Source of the DNA: Lentzea jiangxiensis
Lineage (GTDB): Bacteria; Actinomycetota; Actinomycetes; Mycobacteriales; Pseudonocardiaceae
Reading direction: 5' to 3'
Length of the DNA stretch: 64,000 nt
Assembly: GCF_900104175.1 (NCBI RefSeq)
Contig: NZ_FNIX01000021.1
Coordinates: 1-64,000, forward strand
Shown piece by piece: positions 35,238 through 45,108 of this stretch. The notes beneath the pieces are model-generated. The model made no database searches. It had not been told where the DNA came from and saw nothing but the letters and a program-made list of their open reading frames with translations. Position numbers and translations under genes: made by a program. Positions within the stretch are counted from its first letter, which is position 1. Every line of letters starts with the position of its first letter.

Positions 35238-36644
35238 GTGACTGTGACGGATTCTGACCTCCATGAGGGCCGTCAGCAGCTGAGTTTGGGTACGGCCGCC
35301 GCTCGTAATCTGGCCACGACCACCAAGTCCGTGCCGCAGATGCAGGGAATCACCTCCCGCTGGCTGCTCAAGGTGCTGCCCTGGGTCCAGGCCTCGGGTG
35401 GCGCGTACCGCGTCAACCGGCGCCTCACCTACACGCTGGGGGACGGCCGGGTCTCGTTCAGCAACATCGGCGCCGAAGTCCGCGTCGTCCCGATGGAGCT
35501 CACCGAGCTGTCCCTGCTCAAGGGCTTCGACGACGAGGCCGTGCTCACCGCGCTGGCCGGTCGCTTCACGCAGCACGAGTACGGCATCGGCGAGCTCATC
35601 GTCGAGAAGGGCCGCCCGAAGGACAAGGTCGTCCTCATCGCGCACGGCAAGGTCGACAAGGTCGGCACCGGCGAGTACGGCGGCGAGACCGTGCTCGGCA
35701 ACCTCGCGGACGGCGAGTACTTCGGCGAGACCGTGCTGGCAGGCCCGCAGGGCGAGTGGGAGTTCTCGGCCAAGGCCGTCACCCCGGTCACCGTCCTCAC
35801 GCTGTCCTGGGAGGACTTCCAGGCGCTCAACGGCGAGGCCGGCGGCCTGCGCGCGCACATCCAGCAGACGTTCAACAACCGCAACAAGCCCCAGGACGAG
35901 CACGGCGAGGCCGAGATCGACCTGGCGTCCGGTCACGACGGCGAGCCCGTGCTGCCCGGCACGTTCGTCGACTACGAGCTCTCGCCGCGCGAGTACGAGC
36001 TGAGCGTCGCCCAGACCGTGCTGCAGGTCCACACCCGTGTCGCGGACCTCTACAACAACCCGATGGACCAGGTCGAGCAGCAGCTGCGGCTCACGATCGA
36101 GGCCCTGCGCGAACGCCAGGAGCACGAGATCGTCAACAACCGCTCCTTCGGCCTGCTGCACAACGCGGACCTCAAGCAGCGCATCCACACCCGCTCCGGC
36201 CCGCCCACGCCGGACGACTTCGACGAACTGCTGTCGATCGTGTGGAAGGACCCCGGCTACTTCGTCGCCCACCCGCGCACGATCGCCGCGTTCGGCCGCG
36301 AGCTCAACAAGCGGGGCCTCTACCCGCAGCACATCGACTTCAACGGCCAGCAGGTGCCGGCGTGGCGCGGCATCCCCGTGCTGCCGTGCAACAAGATCCC
36401 GATCTCCGACACCCGCACGTCGTCGGTGATGCTGATCCGCACCGGCGAGCAGGACCAGGGCGTCATCGGCCTGCACCAGACCGGCATCCCGGACGAGTAC
36501 CAGCCGGGCCTGTCGGTGCGGTTCATGGGCATCAACGACCAGGCGATCATCAACTACCTGGTCAGCGCCTACTACTCCGCCGCGATCATGGTGCCGGACG
36601 CGATCGGTGTGCTGGAGCACGTCGAGCTCGGCCGCGAGGGCTAG
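35238..36644 (+). CDS. Family 2B encapsulin shell protein 1
   Basis: A 468-residue HK97-fold shell protein. Residues 1-85 hold the N-terminal arm and first shell strands (AAARNLATTTKSVPQMQGI, RWLLKVLPWV). About 90-205 is an inserted cyclic-nucleotide-binding-like domain (KGFDDEAVLTALAGRF, LIAHGKVDKVG, GEYFGET). From about 240 the shell fold resumes (FVDYELSPREYELSVAQT, RSGPPTPDDFDELL, RWMGIND-like core, and the C-terminal AYYSAAIMVPDAIGVLEHVE). The insert lacks the Arg of a normal cyclic-nucleotide pocket. GTG 35238 is preferred over GTG 35229 because encapsulin 2 begins with the same VTVTD. It should assemble, perhaps with encapsulin 2, around the terpene synthases encoded next. Confidence 0.93.
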   Translation: MTVTDSDLHEGRQQLSLGTAAARNLATTTKSVPQMQGITSRWLLKVLPWVQASGGAYRVNRRLTYTLGDGRVSFSNIGAEVRVVPMELTELSLLKGFDDEAVLTALAGRFTQHEYGIGELIVEKGRPKDKVVLIAHGKVDKVGTGEYGGETVLGNLADGEYFGETVLAGPQGEWEFSAKAVTPVTVLTLSWEDFQALNGEAGGLRAHIQQTFNNRNKPQDEHGEAEIDLASGHDGEPVLPGTFVDYELSPREYELSVAQTVLQVHTRVADLYNNPMDQVEQQLRLTIEALRERQEHEIVNNRSFGLLHNADLKQRIHTRSGPPTPDDFDELLSIVWKDPGYFVAHPRTIAAFGRELNKRGLYPQHIDFNGQQVPAWRGIPVLPCNKIPISDTRTSSVMLIRTGEQDQGVIGLHQTGIPDEYQPGLSVRFMGINDQAIINYLVSAYYSAAIMVPDAIGVLEHVELGREG

Positions 36645-36649
36645 CAGCG

Positions 36650-37736
<1,087 letters not shown>

Positions 37737-37744
<8 letters not shown>

Positions 37745-38738
37745 GGTCCCCTCGTTCGACATGCCCTTCGCCGCGAGGCTGTCGCCGCACGCGGACCGCG
37801 TCCGCCTGCACACCAGGGCGTGGGTGCGGGACATGGGCATGCTCGGCGGCGTGCCGTGGACCGAGGCGTTCTACGACGCCGCGGACTACGGCGGCTTCGG
37901 TCCGCTGACGCACCCCACGGCGTCGCTGGAAGACCTGAAGCACATCAACGACTGGCACACGTGGGGCTTCCACGTGAACGACGCGTTCCGGTCCTTCCTC
38001 CGTTCGCGCGACGTCGCCGGCGGCAAGGCGTTCGTCGCCGGGCTCAAGTCGGTGCTGAGCGGATCCGCGCCGGCGAACCCGGCGGGGAGGGGCCTCGCCG
38101 ACCTGGTCTCGCGGTCCACCCTGGACGCGGAGGACCGGGAAGACCTGGCCGAGTTCTTCGACGCGTTGCTGTGGGAGCTGCACAACACCGCGCAGGGCCG
38201 GGTGCCCGACCCGGTCGACCTCGTCGAGATGCGGCGCCGGTCGATCGGCGCGGACCTGTCCGCGAAGCTGGTCCGCAGGTCGGTCCGGGCCGAGCTGCCC
38301 GAGGAGTTGTCGCGCAACAGCACCATGCGGGCGCTGGTCGACTCGTTCGGCGACGTTCCCGCGTTGCGGCAGGAGATCGTCGGGTTCGACCACGTCCACG
38401 CCACCGGGGGCAGCACGACGAGCGCGGTGCTCGCGGTGCGGCAGTTCTTCGGCTGCGGCCTCCAGGAGGCCGTGTCCGTCGTCGCCGACCTGATCTCGGC
38501 CCGGCTGCGGCAGATCGGCGCGATCCTCGGCGAGCTGCCGTCCCTCGCGGACGAGTACGGCCTCGACGCGGAGGCGAAGGCCGGGCTGCACCGCTACGCC
38601 GAGGCGCTGAAGTCGTGGCTCGCCGGCGAGCTGCTGTGGACGCGGAGGTCCAGCCGGTTCAGCTCCTCCCCCACCCCCGCCCGCACGTCGTTCCACTCCC
38701 CGTCAGGACTCGGCACCGCCGCGGTCCTGGTTCGCTGA
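37737..38738 (+). CDS. Terpene synthase 2, geosmin-synthase C-domain-like, metal motifs lost
   Basis: A 333-residue terpene-synthase-fold protein that matches the C-terminal half of geosmin synthase (LLWELHNTAQGRVPDPVDLVEMRR, IGADLSAKL, then AVLAVRQFFGC). The aspartate-rich site, GDDYY in geosmin synthase, reads HVNDAF here (79-84). The NSE triad NDxxSxxKE reads QEIVGFDHV (212-220), so Asn, Ser and Glu are all replaced. Canonical Mg-diphosphate ionisation is therefore not expected. It could be a metal-independent cyclase/lyase acting on germacradienol, or a scaffold. GTG 37737 overlaps the end of terpene synthase 1 by 8 bases. The tail has SPSGLGTAAV, similar to that of synthase 1. Confidence 0.85.
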
Positions 38739-38760
38739 AACCAGATTGGCAGGACACGCA

Positions 38761-40161
38761 GTGACAGTTACCGATCCGGGCCTTGGGGTCGAGGAACAGC
38801 AGCTCAGCCTTTCCAAGGCGGCGGCGCGGAACCTCGCCACGACCACCAAGTCCGCACCGCAGATGCAGGGGATCTCGCCCCGCTGGCTGCTGCGCATGCT
38901 GCCGTGGGTCGAGGCCAAGGGCGGCGCGTTCCGGGTGAACCGGCGGCTGAGCTTCGCGATCGGCGACGGCCGCGTCACGTTCACGAGCGTCGGGTCCGAG
39001 GTGCGGATCGTGCCGCAGGAACTGGCGGAGTTCAAGCTGCTGCGCGGGTTCGAGGACGAGGCGGCGCTGACGGCCGTCGCGAACCACTTCGAGCAGCGCG
39101 AGTACGAGCCGGGCGACGTGATCGCCAAACGCGGCACGCCGGTCGACGAGGTCATCGTCATCGCGCACGGCAAGGTCACCAGGACCGGCCGCGGCGAGTA
39201 CGGCGACGAGGTGGTCCTCAGCACGATGGCGGACGGCGAGTACCTGGGCGACGAGCCCGTGCTGTCCGGCGTCGACAAGAAGTGGACCTTCACCGCGCGC
39301 GCCCTCACGCCGACGACGGCCGTGGTGCTGAGCAGGGCGGCGTTCCGGCAGCTCACCGACCAGGTGGACCCGCTGCGCGAGCACATCGCGCAGCAGCTGG
39401 CGCACCCGACGGTCCCGGCCAACAAGCACGGCGAGGCCGAGATCCACATCGCGTCCGGCCACGAGGGCGAGCCGCCGCTGCCGCACACGTTCGTCGACTA
39501 CGAGCTGCGGCCGCGCGAGTACGAGCTCTCGGTGGCGCAGACGATCCTGCGCGTCCACACGCGTGTGGCGGACCTCTACAGCCAGCCGATGGACCAGGTC
39601 GAGCACCAGTTGCGGCTCACCATCGAGGCCCTGCGCGAGCGGCAGGAGTTCGAGCTGGTCAACAACAGGGAGTTCGGCCTGCTCGCCAACGCCGACCTCA
39701 AGCAGCGGGTCAGCACGCGCTCCGGCCCGGTGACGCCGGACGACATGGACGAGCTGATCTCGCGGCGCCGCAACACCAGGCTGATCCTCGCGCACCCCAA
39801 GGCGATCGCCGCGTTCGGCCGCCAGCTCAACAACCGCGGCCTGGACGTGCCGACCGTCGAGGTCGAGGGCAAGCGCTTGCAGTCGTGGCGCGGCATCCCG
39901 ATCGCGCCGTGCGACAAGATCCCGGTCAACAAGAACGGCACCACGTCGATCATCGCGATGCGGCTCGGCGAGGAGAAGCAGGGCGTCGTCGGCCTGCGCC
40001 AGACCGGCATCCCCGACGAGTACGAGCCGGGCCTGAACGTCCGGTTCATGGGCATCGACGAGCACGCGATGCTCAAGTACCTGGTGTCGACGTACTACTC
40101 GGCCGCCGTGCTGGTGCCGGACGCGCTGGGTGTGCTCGAGAACGTGGAGATCGGTCTCTAA
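38761..40161 (+). CDS. Family 2B encapsulin shell protein 2
   Basis: A 466-residue paralogue of encapsulin 1 with the same layout: N-terminal arm (AAARNLATTTKSAPQMQGI), inserted cyclic-nucleotide-binding-like domain at about 88-205, then the shell domains (FVDYELRPREYELSVAQT, RSGPVTPDDMDELI) and the C-terminus AYYSAAV-like TYYSAAVLVPDALGVLENVE. The phosphate-loop region reads GDEPVLSG and KKWTFTARA, again without the usual PRxA. A conserved difference from encapsulin 1 is a shortened, basic loop (SRRRNTRLILAHPKA). GTG 38761, with agga upstream, is the start. Two different shell genes suggest a mixed shell or two shell populations. Confidence 0.93.
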   Translation: MTVTDPGLGVEEQQLSLSKAAARNLATTTKSAPQMQGISPRWLLRMLPWVEAKGGAFRVNRRLSFAIGDGRVTFTSVGSEVRIVPQELAEFKLLRGFEDEAALTAVANHFEQREYEPGDVIAKRGTPVDEVIVIAHGKVTRTGRGEYGDEVVLSTMADGEYLGDEPVLSGVDKKWTFTARALTPTTAVVLSRAAFRQLTDQVDPLREHIAQQLAHPTVPANKHGEAEIHIASGHEGEPPLPHTFVDYELRPREYELSVAQTILRVHTRVADLYSQPMDQVEHQLRLTIEALRERQEFELVNNREFGLLANADLKQRVSTRSGPVTPDDMDELISRRRNTRLILAHPKAIAAFGRQLNNRGLDVPTVEVEGKRLQSWRGIPIAPCDKIPVNKNGTTSIIAMRLGEEKQGVVGLRQTGIPDEYEPGLNVRFMGIDEHAMLKYLVSTYYSAAVLVPDALGVLENVEIGL

Positions 40162-40163
40162 CC

Positions 40164-41210
40164 ATGACAGCGGAGAGGACCGAACCGCTCGCCGCGGGCA
40201 GGCCCGCGGACGAGGTGCTCGCGTGGAGCCGGAGCCTCGTGCTGCCGGCTCTGCGCAAGGCCGTGGACCAGCTGCCGGCGTCGTTGCGCGCGATCGCGGA
40301 GTACCACCACGGGTGGCGCGACGAGTACGGCGACCCGGTGCTGGAGAACGGCGGCAAGGCGATCCGCCCCGCGCTGGTGCTGCTGGCGGCGGAGGCCGTC
40401 GGCGGTGCCGCCGCCGACGCCGTGCCCGCGGCCGTAGCGGTGGAGCTGATCCACAACTTCTCGCTGCTGCACGACGACGTGATGGACGGCGACACGACCC
40501 GGCGCCACCGCCCCACGGCGTGGACCGTGTTCGGTGTCAGCGGGGCGGTCCTGGCCGGGGACGCGCTGCAGGCGCTGGCCGTGGACGTCCTCGCGGGCTC
40601 GGGGCATCCGCGTGCCCTGGAGGCGGTCCGGACGCTGGGTGACGCGACCGTGGCGTTGCTCGACGGGCAGGCGTCCGACCTGGACTTCGAGAGGAGGTCG
40701 GACGTCGCGGTGGCCGAGGTCGAGCGGATGGCGCGCGGCAAGACCGGCGCTCTGCTCGGCGCTTCCACGGCGTTGGGCGCGTTGTACGGCAACGGCACGG
40801 ATCTCCAGGTCGAGGCGATGCGGGGCTTCGGCGCGGAGCTGGGCCTGGCTTTCCAGCACGTGGACGACCTGCTCGGCATCTGGGGCGACCCGGCGGTGAC
40901 CGGCAAGGCCGTGCACTCGGACCTGGCGAACCGCAAGAAGTCCCTGCCGGTCGTGCACGCGCTGACGGCCGGTACCGCCGCCTCCGCCGAGCTGGCCTCG
41001 TTGTACGCCGGCTCGCGGGAGATGGACGCGGAAACGCTTGCGCGGGCGGCGTCCCTGGTCGACGCGGCCGGTGGCCGGACGTGGAGCCGGGCGCAGGCCG
41101 ACGAGCTGCACACGCGGGCGCTGGTCCACCTCGGCGAGGCGTCACCGACCGCGCGTGCGGCGGTGGAGCTCGGCACGCTCGCCCAGCTGGTCACCGACCG
41201 GGACCACTGA
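40164..41210 (+). CDS. Polyprenyl diphosphate synthase (short-chain type)
   Basis: A 348-residue all-helical prenyltransferase that joins IPP to allylic diphosphates. The first aspartate-rich motif is DDVMD (104-108) and the second DDLLGIWGD. The flanking ENGGKAIRPALVL and KTGALLGAS motifs are canonical. Phe at the fifth position before the first motif fits a C15-C20 product, so it can supply farnesyl diphosphate to terpene synthase 1. It starts 2 bases after the encapsulin 2 stop. Polyprenyl synthases are known neighbours of family 2B encapsulins. Confidence 0.92.
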   Translation: MTAERTEPLAAGRPADEVLAWSRSLVLPALRKAVDQLPASLRAIAEYHHGWRDEYGDPVLENGGKAIRPALVLLAAEAVGGAAADAVPAAVAVELIHNFSLLHDDVMDGDTTRRHRPTAWTVFGVSGAVLAGDALQALAVDVLAGSGHPRALEAVRTLGDATVALLDGQASDLDFERRSDVAVAEVERMARGKTGALLGASTALGALYGNGTDLQVEAMRGFGAELGLAFQHVDDLLGIWGDPAVTGKAVHSDLANRKKSLPVVHALTAGTAASAELASLYAGSREMDAETLARAASLVDAAGGRTWSRAQADELHTRALVHLGEASPTARAAVELGTLAQLVTDRDH

Positions 41211-41231
41211 ACTCTTCGTGAGAGGCGCTCG

Positions 41232-42173
41232 ATGACGGAACACCCGCCGCGTTCGGTGCTGCTCGCCTCACCCCGGTCGTTCTGCGCCGGGGTGGAGCGG
41301 GCCATCGAGATCGTGGAACGACTTCTCGACCAGCGCGGCGGCCCCGTCTACGTGCGCAAGCAGATCGTGCACAACATCCACGTCGTGCGCTCTCTGGAGG
41401 CGCGGGGTGCCGTGTTCGTGGAAGAGCTGTCCGAGGTGCCGTTCGGTGCCACAGTGGTGTTCTCCGCGCATGGTGTCGCTCCCGCCGTGCGCGCGGAGGC
41501 CCAGTCGCGGGATCTGGAAGTCCTGGACGCGACGTGCCCACTCGTCGCGAAGGTGCACTCGGAGGCGCGGCGGTTCGCTGAACGTGGCGACACCATCGTG
41601 CTGATCGGGCACGCGGGACACGAGGAGGTCGAGGGCACTCTCGGCGAGGCACCCGACCGGATGGTGCTGGTGGAGACCGTCGCCGACGTCGAGGCCCTGG
41701 AGATCACCGGGCCGGTGTCGTACCTGACGCAGACGACGCTGGCCGTGGACGAGACGGCCGAGGTGGTCGAGGCGCTGAGGCGGAAGTTCCCGCGGTTGCG
41801 CGGGCCCGGCTCCGACGACATCTGCTACGCCACCACGAACCGGCAGATCGCCATCCGGGAGGTGGCGGCGCGGTCCGACCTGATCCTGGTGGTGGGGTCG
41901 AAGAACTCGTCGAACTCGGTGCGGATGGTCGAGCTGGCCGCGCGCGGTGGCACCCCGGCGTACCTGGTCGACGACGCCTCGGAGATCGACCCGGCCTGGC
42001 TGACCGGGGTGACGTCGGTGGGCCTGTCCGCGGGGGCGTCGGCGCCTCCCGAGCTCGTGGACGAGGTGGTCCGGGCGCTGGAGGCGCTGGGGACGGTGAC
42101 GGTGTCGACGCACACGACGGCGACCGAGACGATCGCCTTCACGCTGCCCTTGGCGGTGCGCCGTGCTGGCTGA
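41232..42173 (+). CDS. ispH: 4-hydroxy-3-methylbut-2-enyl diphosphate reductase (IspH)
   Basis: A 313-residue iron-sulfur enzyme that makes IPP and DMAPP in the last MEP-pathway step. The three cluster cysteines are in SFCAGV, DATCPLV and DICYATTNRQ. The substrate-contacting VFSAHGVAP, GHAGHEEVEGTLGE and VGSKNSSNS are all present. It is of normal length. Being inside the terpene operon, it is likely a second copy serving this pathway; whether another copy exists elsewhere cannot be seen here. It overlaps dxs by 11 bases. Confidence 0.95.
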   Translation: MTEHPPRSVLLASPRSFCAGVERAIEIVERLLDQRGGPVYVRKQIVHNIHVVRSLEARGAVFVEELSEVPFGATVVFSAHGVAPAVRAEAQSRDLEVLDATCPLVAKVHSEARRFAERGDTIVLIGHAGHEEVEGTLGEAPDRMVLVETVADVEALEITGPVSYLTQTTLAVDETAEVVEALRRKFPRLRGPGSDDICYATTNRQIAIREVAARSDLILVVGSKNSSNSVRMVELAARGGTPAYLVDDASEIDPAWLTGVTSVGLSAGASAPPELVDEVVRALEALGTVTVSTHTTATETIAFTLPLAVRRAG

Positions 42174-43869
42174 CATCACCTCGCCCGCGGACGTCCGCGC
42201 GCTCTCGTCCTCCGACCTGCTCGGCCTCGCCGCGGAGATCCGGTCGTTCCTGGTCTCGAAGGTGCACAGGACCGGCGGTCATCTCGGGCCGAACCTCGGT
42301 GCCGTCGAGCTGACCATCGCCGTGCACCGCGTCTTCTCCTCGCCCGTCGACGTCGTGCTGTTCGACACCGGGCACCAGTCGTACGTGCACAAGATGCTGA
42401 CGGGCCGGTGCTCGGACTTCGACTCGTTGCGGCAGGCCGGGGGCATGTCCGGTTACCCGTCGGCGGCCGAGTCTGCGCACGACGTCGTCGAGAACTCGCA
42501 CGCCTCCACCGCACTGTCCTATGCGGACGGTCTGGCCAAGGCGTTCGAGCTCGCCGGCGCCGACCGCCGGGTCGTCGCGATCGTCGGCGACGGCGCGCTG
42601 ACCGGCGGGATGTGCTGGGAGGCGCTGAACAACATCGGCGGCTCCACCCGCCCGGTCGTGGTGCTGCTGAACGACAACGGCCGCTCGTACGACCCGACGG
42701 CCGGTGGTTTCGCGGCGTCGTTGCTGAACGGCTCGGCGCGCGGGCTGTTCGAGGCGCTCGGCCTCGCGTACATCGGCGTTCTCGACGGCCACGACGTGCA
42801 TGCCGTCGAGAACGCGTTGTGGGAGGCCAAAGCGCTCGGCCGCCCCGTCGTCGTGCACTGCAAGACCGTGAAGGGCAAGGGGTACGAGGCCGCGGAGACC
42901 GACGAGGCCGACCGCATGCACGCGGTCGGCGCCTGCGGTGCCGCGGGCGGCAGGACGTGGACCGACACGTTCTCCGAGGAGATCGTCGCCATCGGCGCCG
43001 AACGTCCCGACGTCGTCTGCCTGACCGCCGCGATGCTGGAACCGGTGGGGCTGCGGCCGTTCTCGGAACGCTTCCCCGAGCGGGTCTTCGACGTCGGGAT
43101 CGCCGAGCAGCACGCCGTGACGTCCGCCGCCGGCATGGCGATGGGCGGCCTGCACCCGGTGGTCGCCGTCTACGCGACGTTCCTGTCCCGCGCCTTCGAC
43201 CAGTTGCTGATGGACGTGGCCCTGCACCGGCTGCCGGTGACGTTCGTGCTGGACCGCGCCGGCGTGACAGGCCCGGACGGCGCCTCGCACCACGGCATGT
43301 GGGACGCCTCCGTCCTGCCCGTGGTGCCGGGCCTGAGGCTGGCCGCCCCGCGCGACCCGGCGTCGCTGGCGTCCTTGCTGCGCGAGGCGGTGCGGGTGTC
43401 GGACGGGCCGTCGGTGGTGCGTTATCCCAAGGCGGCCGCGGGTGCGGACATCCCCGCGGTGCGTCGCGTGAGCCATTTCGACGTGCTGCGCGAGGTACCG
43501 GACGCCGAGGTGCTGCTGGTCGCCGCGGGGCCGATGGCCGGTCCGTGCCTGGCGGCGGCGGACGAGTTGGCGTCGCACGACGTCCGCGTGAGCGTGGTCG
43601 ACCCGCGCTGGACCGCTCCCCTGGACCCGCACCTGGTCAAGTACAGCGGCCAGCACCGCCTGGTGCTCGCCGTGGAGGACACGACGTCGACCGGTGCCCT
43701 GGGCGCACGCCTGGGTCAGGCGCTGGCCGGGTCCGCGGCGTGCGTGGCGGCTTTCGCCCTGCCGCCGCGCTTCCTGCCGCACGACTCCAGGGCCCGCATC
43801 CTGCGCGCCCACGGCCTGGACGCGGCGGGCATCACGACGAGCGTGCTGAAGCGCCTCGGCGTGAAGTGA
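42163..43869 (+). CDS. dxs: 1-deoxy-D-xylulose-5-phosphate synthase (DXS), short form
   Basis: A thiamine-diphosphate enzyme of 568 residues that condenses pyruvate and glyceraldehyde-3-phosphate, the first MEP-pathway step. The ThDP motif GDGALTGGMCWEALNN, the catalytic-His region (ENSHASTALSYADGL) and the transketolase C-terminal domains (FDVGIAEQHAVTSAAG, DRAGVTGPDG) are intact. It is about 50-70 residues shorter than housekeeping DXS, mainly by missing loops in the first domain, matching the second, pathway-linked DXS type of actinomycetes. It starts at GTG 42163 inside ispH. Its end overlaps the convergent acyltransferase gene by 38 bases. Confidence 0.93.
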   Translation: MLADITSPADVRALSSSDLLGLAAEIRSFLVSKVHRTGGHLGPNLGAVELTIAVHRVFSSPVDVVLFDTGHQSYVHKMLTGRCSDFDSLRQAGGMSGYPSAAESAHDVVENSHASTALSYADGLAKAFELAGADRRVVAIVGDGALTGGMCWEALNNIGGSTRPVVVLLNDNGRSYDPTAGGFAASLLNGSARGLFEALGLAYIGVLDGHDVHAVENALWEAKALGRPVVVHCKTVKGKGYEAAETDEADRMHAVGACGAAGGRTWTDTFSEEIVAIGAERPDVVCLTAAMLEPVGLRPFSERFPERVFDVGIAEQHAVTSAAGMAMGGLHPVVAVYATFLSRAFDQLLMDVALHRLPVTFVLDRAGVTGPDGASHHGMWDASVLPVVPGLRLAAPRDPASLASLLREAVRVSDGPSVVRYPKAAAGADIPAVRRVSHFDVLREVPDAEVLLVAAGPMAGPCLAAADELASHDVRVSVVDPRWTAPLDPHLVKYSGQHRLVLAVEDTTSTGALGARLGQALAGSAACVAAFALPPRFLPHDSRARILRAHGLDAAGITTSVLKRLGVK

Positions 43870-44929
43870 CGAACCAGCCGATCGCGAACGACAACGCGAT
43901 CGCCCCCGCCCCCACCGCCGGCGCCTTCACCTCGGCGGGGAGGTCCAGCGGACGCAGACCGGTCGCGAGCGTCAGCAGAACCGGTCCCTGCACCACGAAC
44001 GCGACGTACGCGGACCGCGCCAGCCCTTCGGCGAACGGCCCCTGGCGCGCCAGCCTGCGCTGCGCGAGCCCGATGAGCCACAAGCTTCCAGCCACCACGA
44101 GAAACCCCTCCACCAGCGCCAGCATCGCGGCCTGCCAGGTGAACCCGCCGAGGAACGGCCCCGCGCTCTTCGCGAGGTCCAGCACCCCGAGGAACGCCGC
44201 CGCGACCGGGAGGGCGGCGATCGTGCCGGCGACGACGTTCCGCGTCATCCGGTAGATCTCGTCCGGCACCCGTTCGGCGAGCTTGCGCCCACCGATCGCC
44301 CCGAGCAGCACCATTCCCAGGCACTGCGGCCACCACCACAGGTGCAGATCGCCGACCTGCCCGCTGCGCGCCGGGAACACCAGCCGCGTCAGGAACGTCG
44401 CCCCCGCCACCACCACCGCCATCCTCATCACGGTCCGCGCGGTGATGGAGCGTTCCCTGATCGGCGGCGCCAGCGCGATGCCGGTGCTGAAGAGAGCCAG
44501 GACCGCCACGAACCACAGCGACCCGCTGTCCAGGAACGGGTCGCGGTGCGTGAACGCCTGCCACCACGACACGTCCCGTCCGGCCCCGGTGTGGGCGATC
44601 CACACGAACGTCGGCCACACCACCAGGGCGCTGGCCACCCACGGCACACCGAGCCTGACCAGCCGGTCGGCGATGAACCGCTGCCGCCCCTTGCGCTCGA
44701 TCGAGCCGGGCGTGAAGGTGCCGGCCATGAAGTAGAAGGTGCCCATGAAGAACAACCCGGAGGGCCCGATCACCGCGGCCAGCACCGTTTCGACACCGGG
44801 GTGGAACGTGACCTCGTTGACCTCGTCGTAGGGCCACCCACCGATCGCGGCGTAGCCCAGCAGCGCGTGACCGCCGATGACCCACGCCACCAGGACCACT
44901 TTCAAGTTGTCCACTGCGGACAATCTCAT
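43832..44929 (-). CDS. Acyltransferase-3 family membrane protein
   Basis: A 365-residue integral membrane acyltransferase of the acyl_transf_3 (OafA/NodX-like) family, with about ten membrane segments. The opening SAVDNLKVVLVAWVIGGHALLGY contains the catalytic-type His, and FMGTFYFMAGTF and RLVRLGVPW are the R-x10-H and family loops. It transfers acyl groups onto sugars or lipids at the membrane. It faces the terpene operon and overlaps dxs at the 3' end, which leaves no room for a terminator. A role in the terpene pathway is possible but unsupported. Confidence 0.85.
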   Translation of the reverse strand: MRLSAVDNLKVVLVAWVIGGHALLGYAAIGGWPYDEVNEVTFHPGVETVLAAVIGPSGLFFMGTFYFMAGTFTPGSIERKGRQRFIADRLVRLGVPWVASALVVWPTFVWIAHTGAGRDVSWWQAFTHRDPFLDSGSLWFVAVLALFSTGIALAPPIRERSITARTVMRMAVVVAGATFLTRLVFPARSGQVGDLHLWWWPQCLGMVLLGAIGGRKLAERVPDEIYRMTRNVVAGTIAALPVAAAFLGVLDLAKSAGPFLGGFTWQAAMLALVEGFLVVAGSLWLIGLAQRRLARQGPFAEGLARSAYVAFVVQGPVLLTLATGLRPLDLPAEVKAPAVGAGAIALSFAIGWFVTSRRGASARSS

Positions 44930-45108
44930 GCTCTCGATGGTCCGCTCCGGGGAGCGTCGACGCCAGCACCCGGCGGCGGCCGGGCGCTGCTCCCCCGGCG
45001 GTTCGGGCGTGCGCGACGGCCGCCGAAGTCTCCTCCCGCACCCCGGGCCGATCCGCGCTCACTTCCGGTCCCGCGCGGCCGGCCTCACCTCGCCGCGCCC
45101 CCGGCGAC

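Noticed and set aside
35208..36620. A 470-codon minus-strand frame opposite encapsulin 1
   Set aside because: The + strand encodes clear shell domains with a near-identical partner gene; the minus frame is low complexity.
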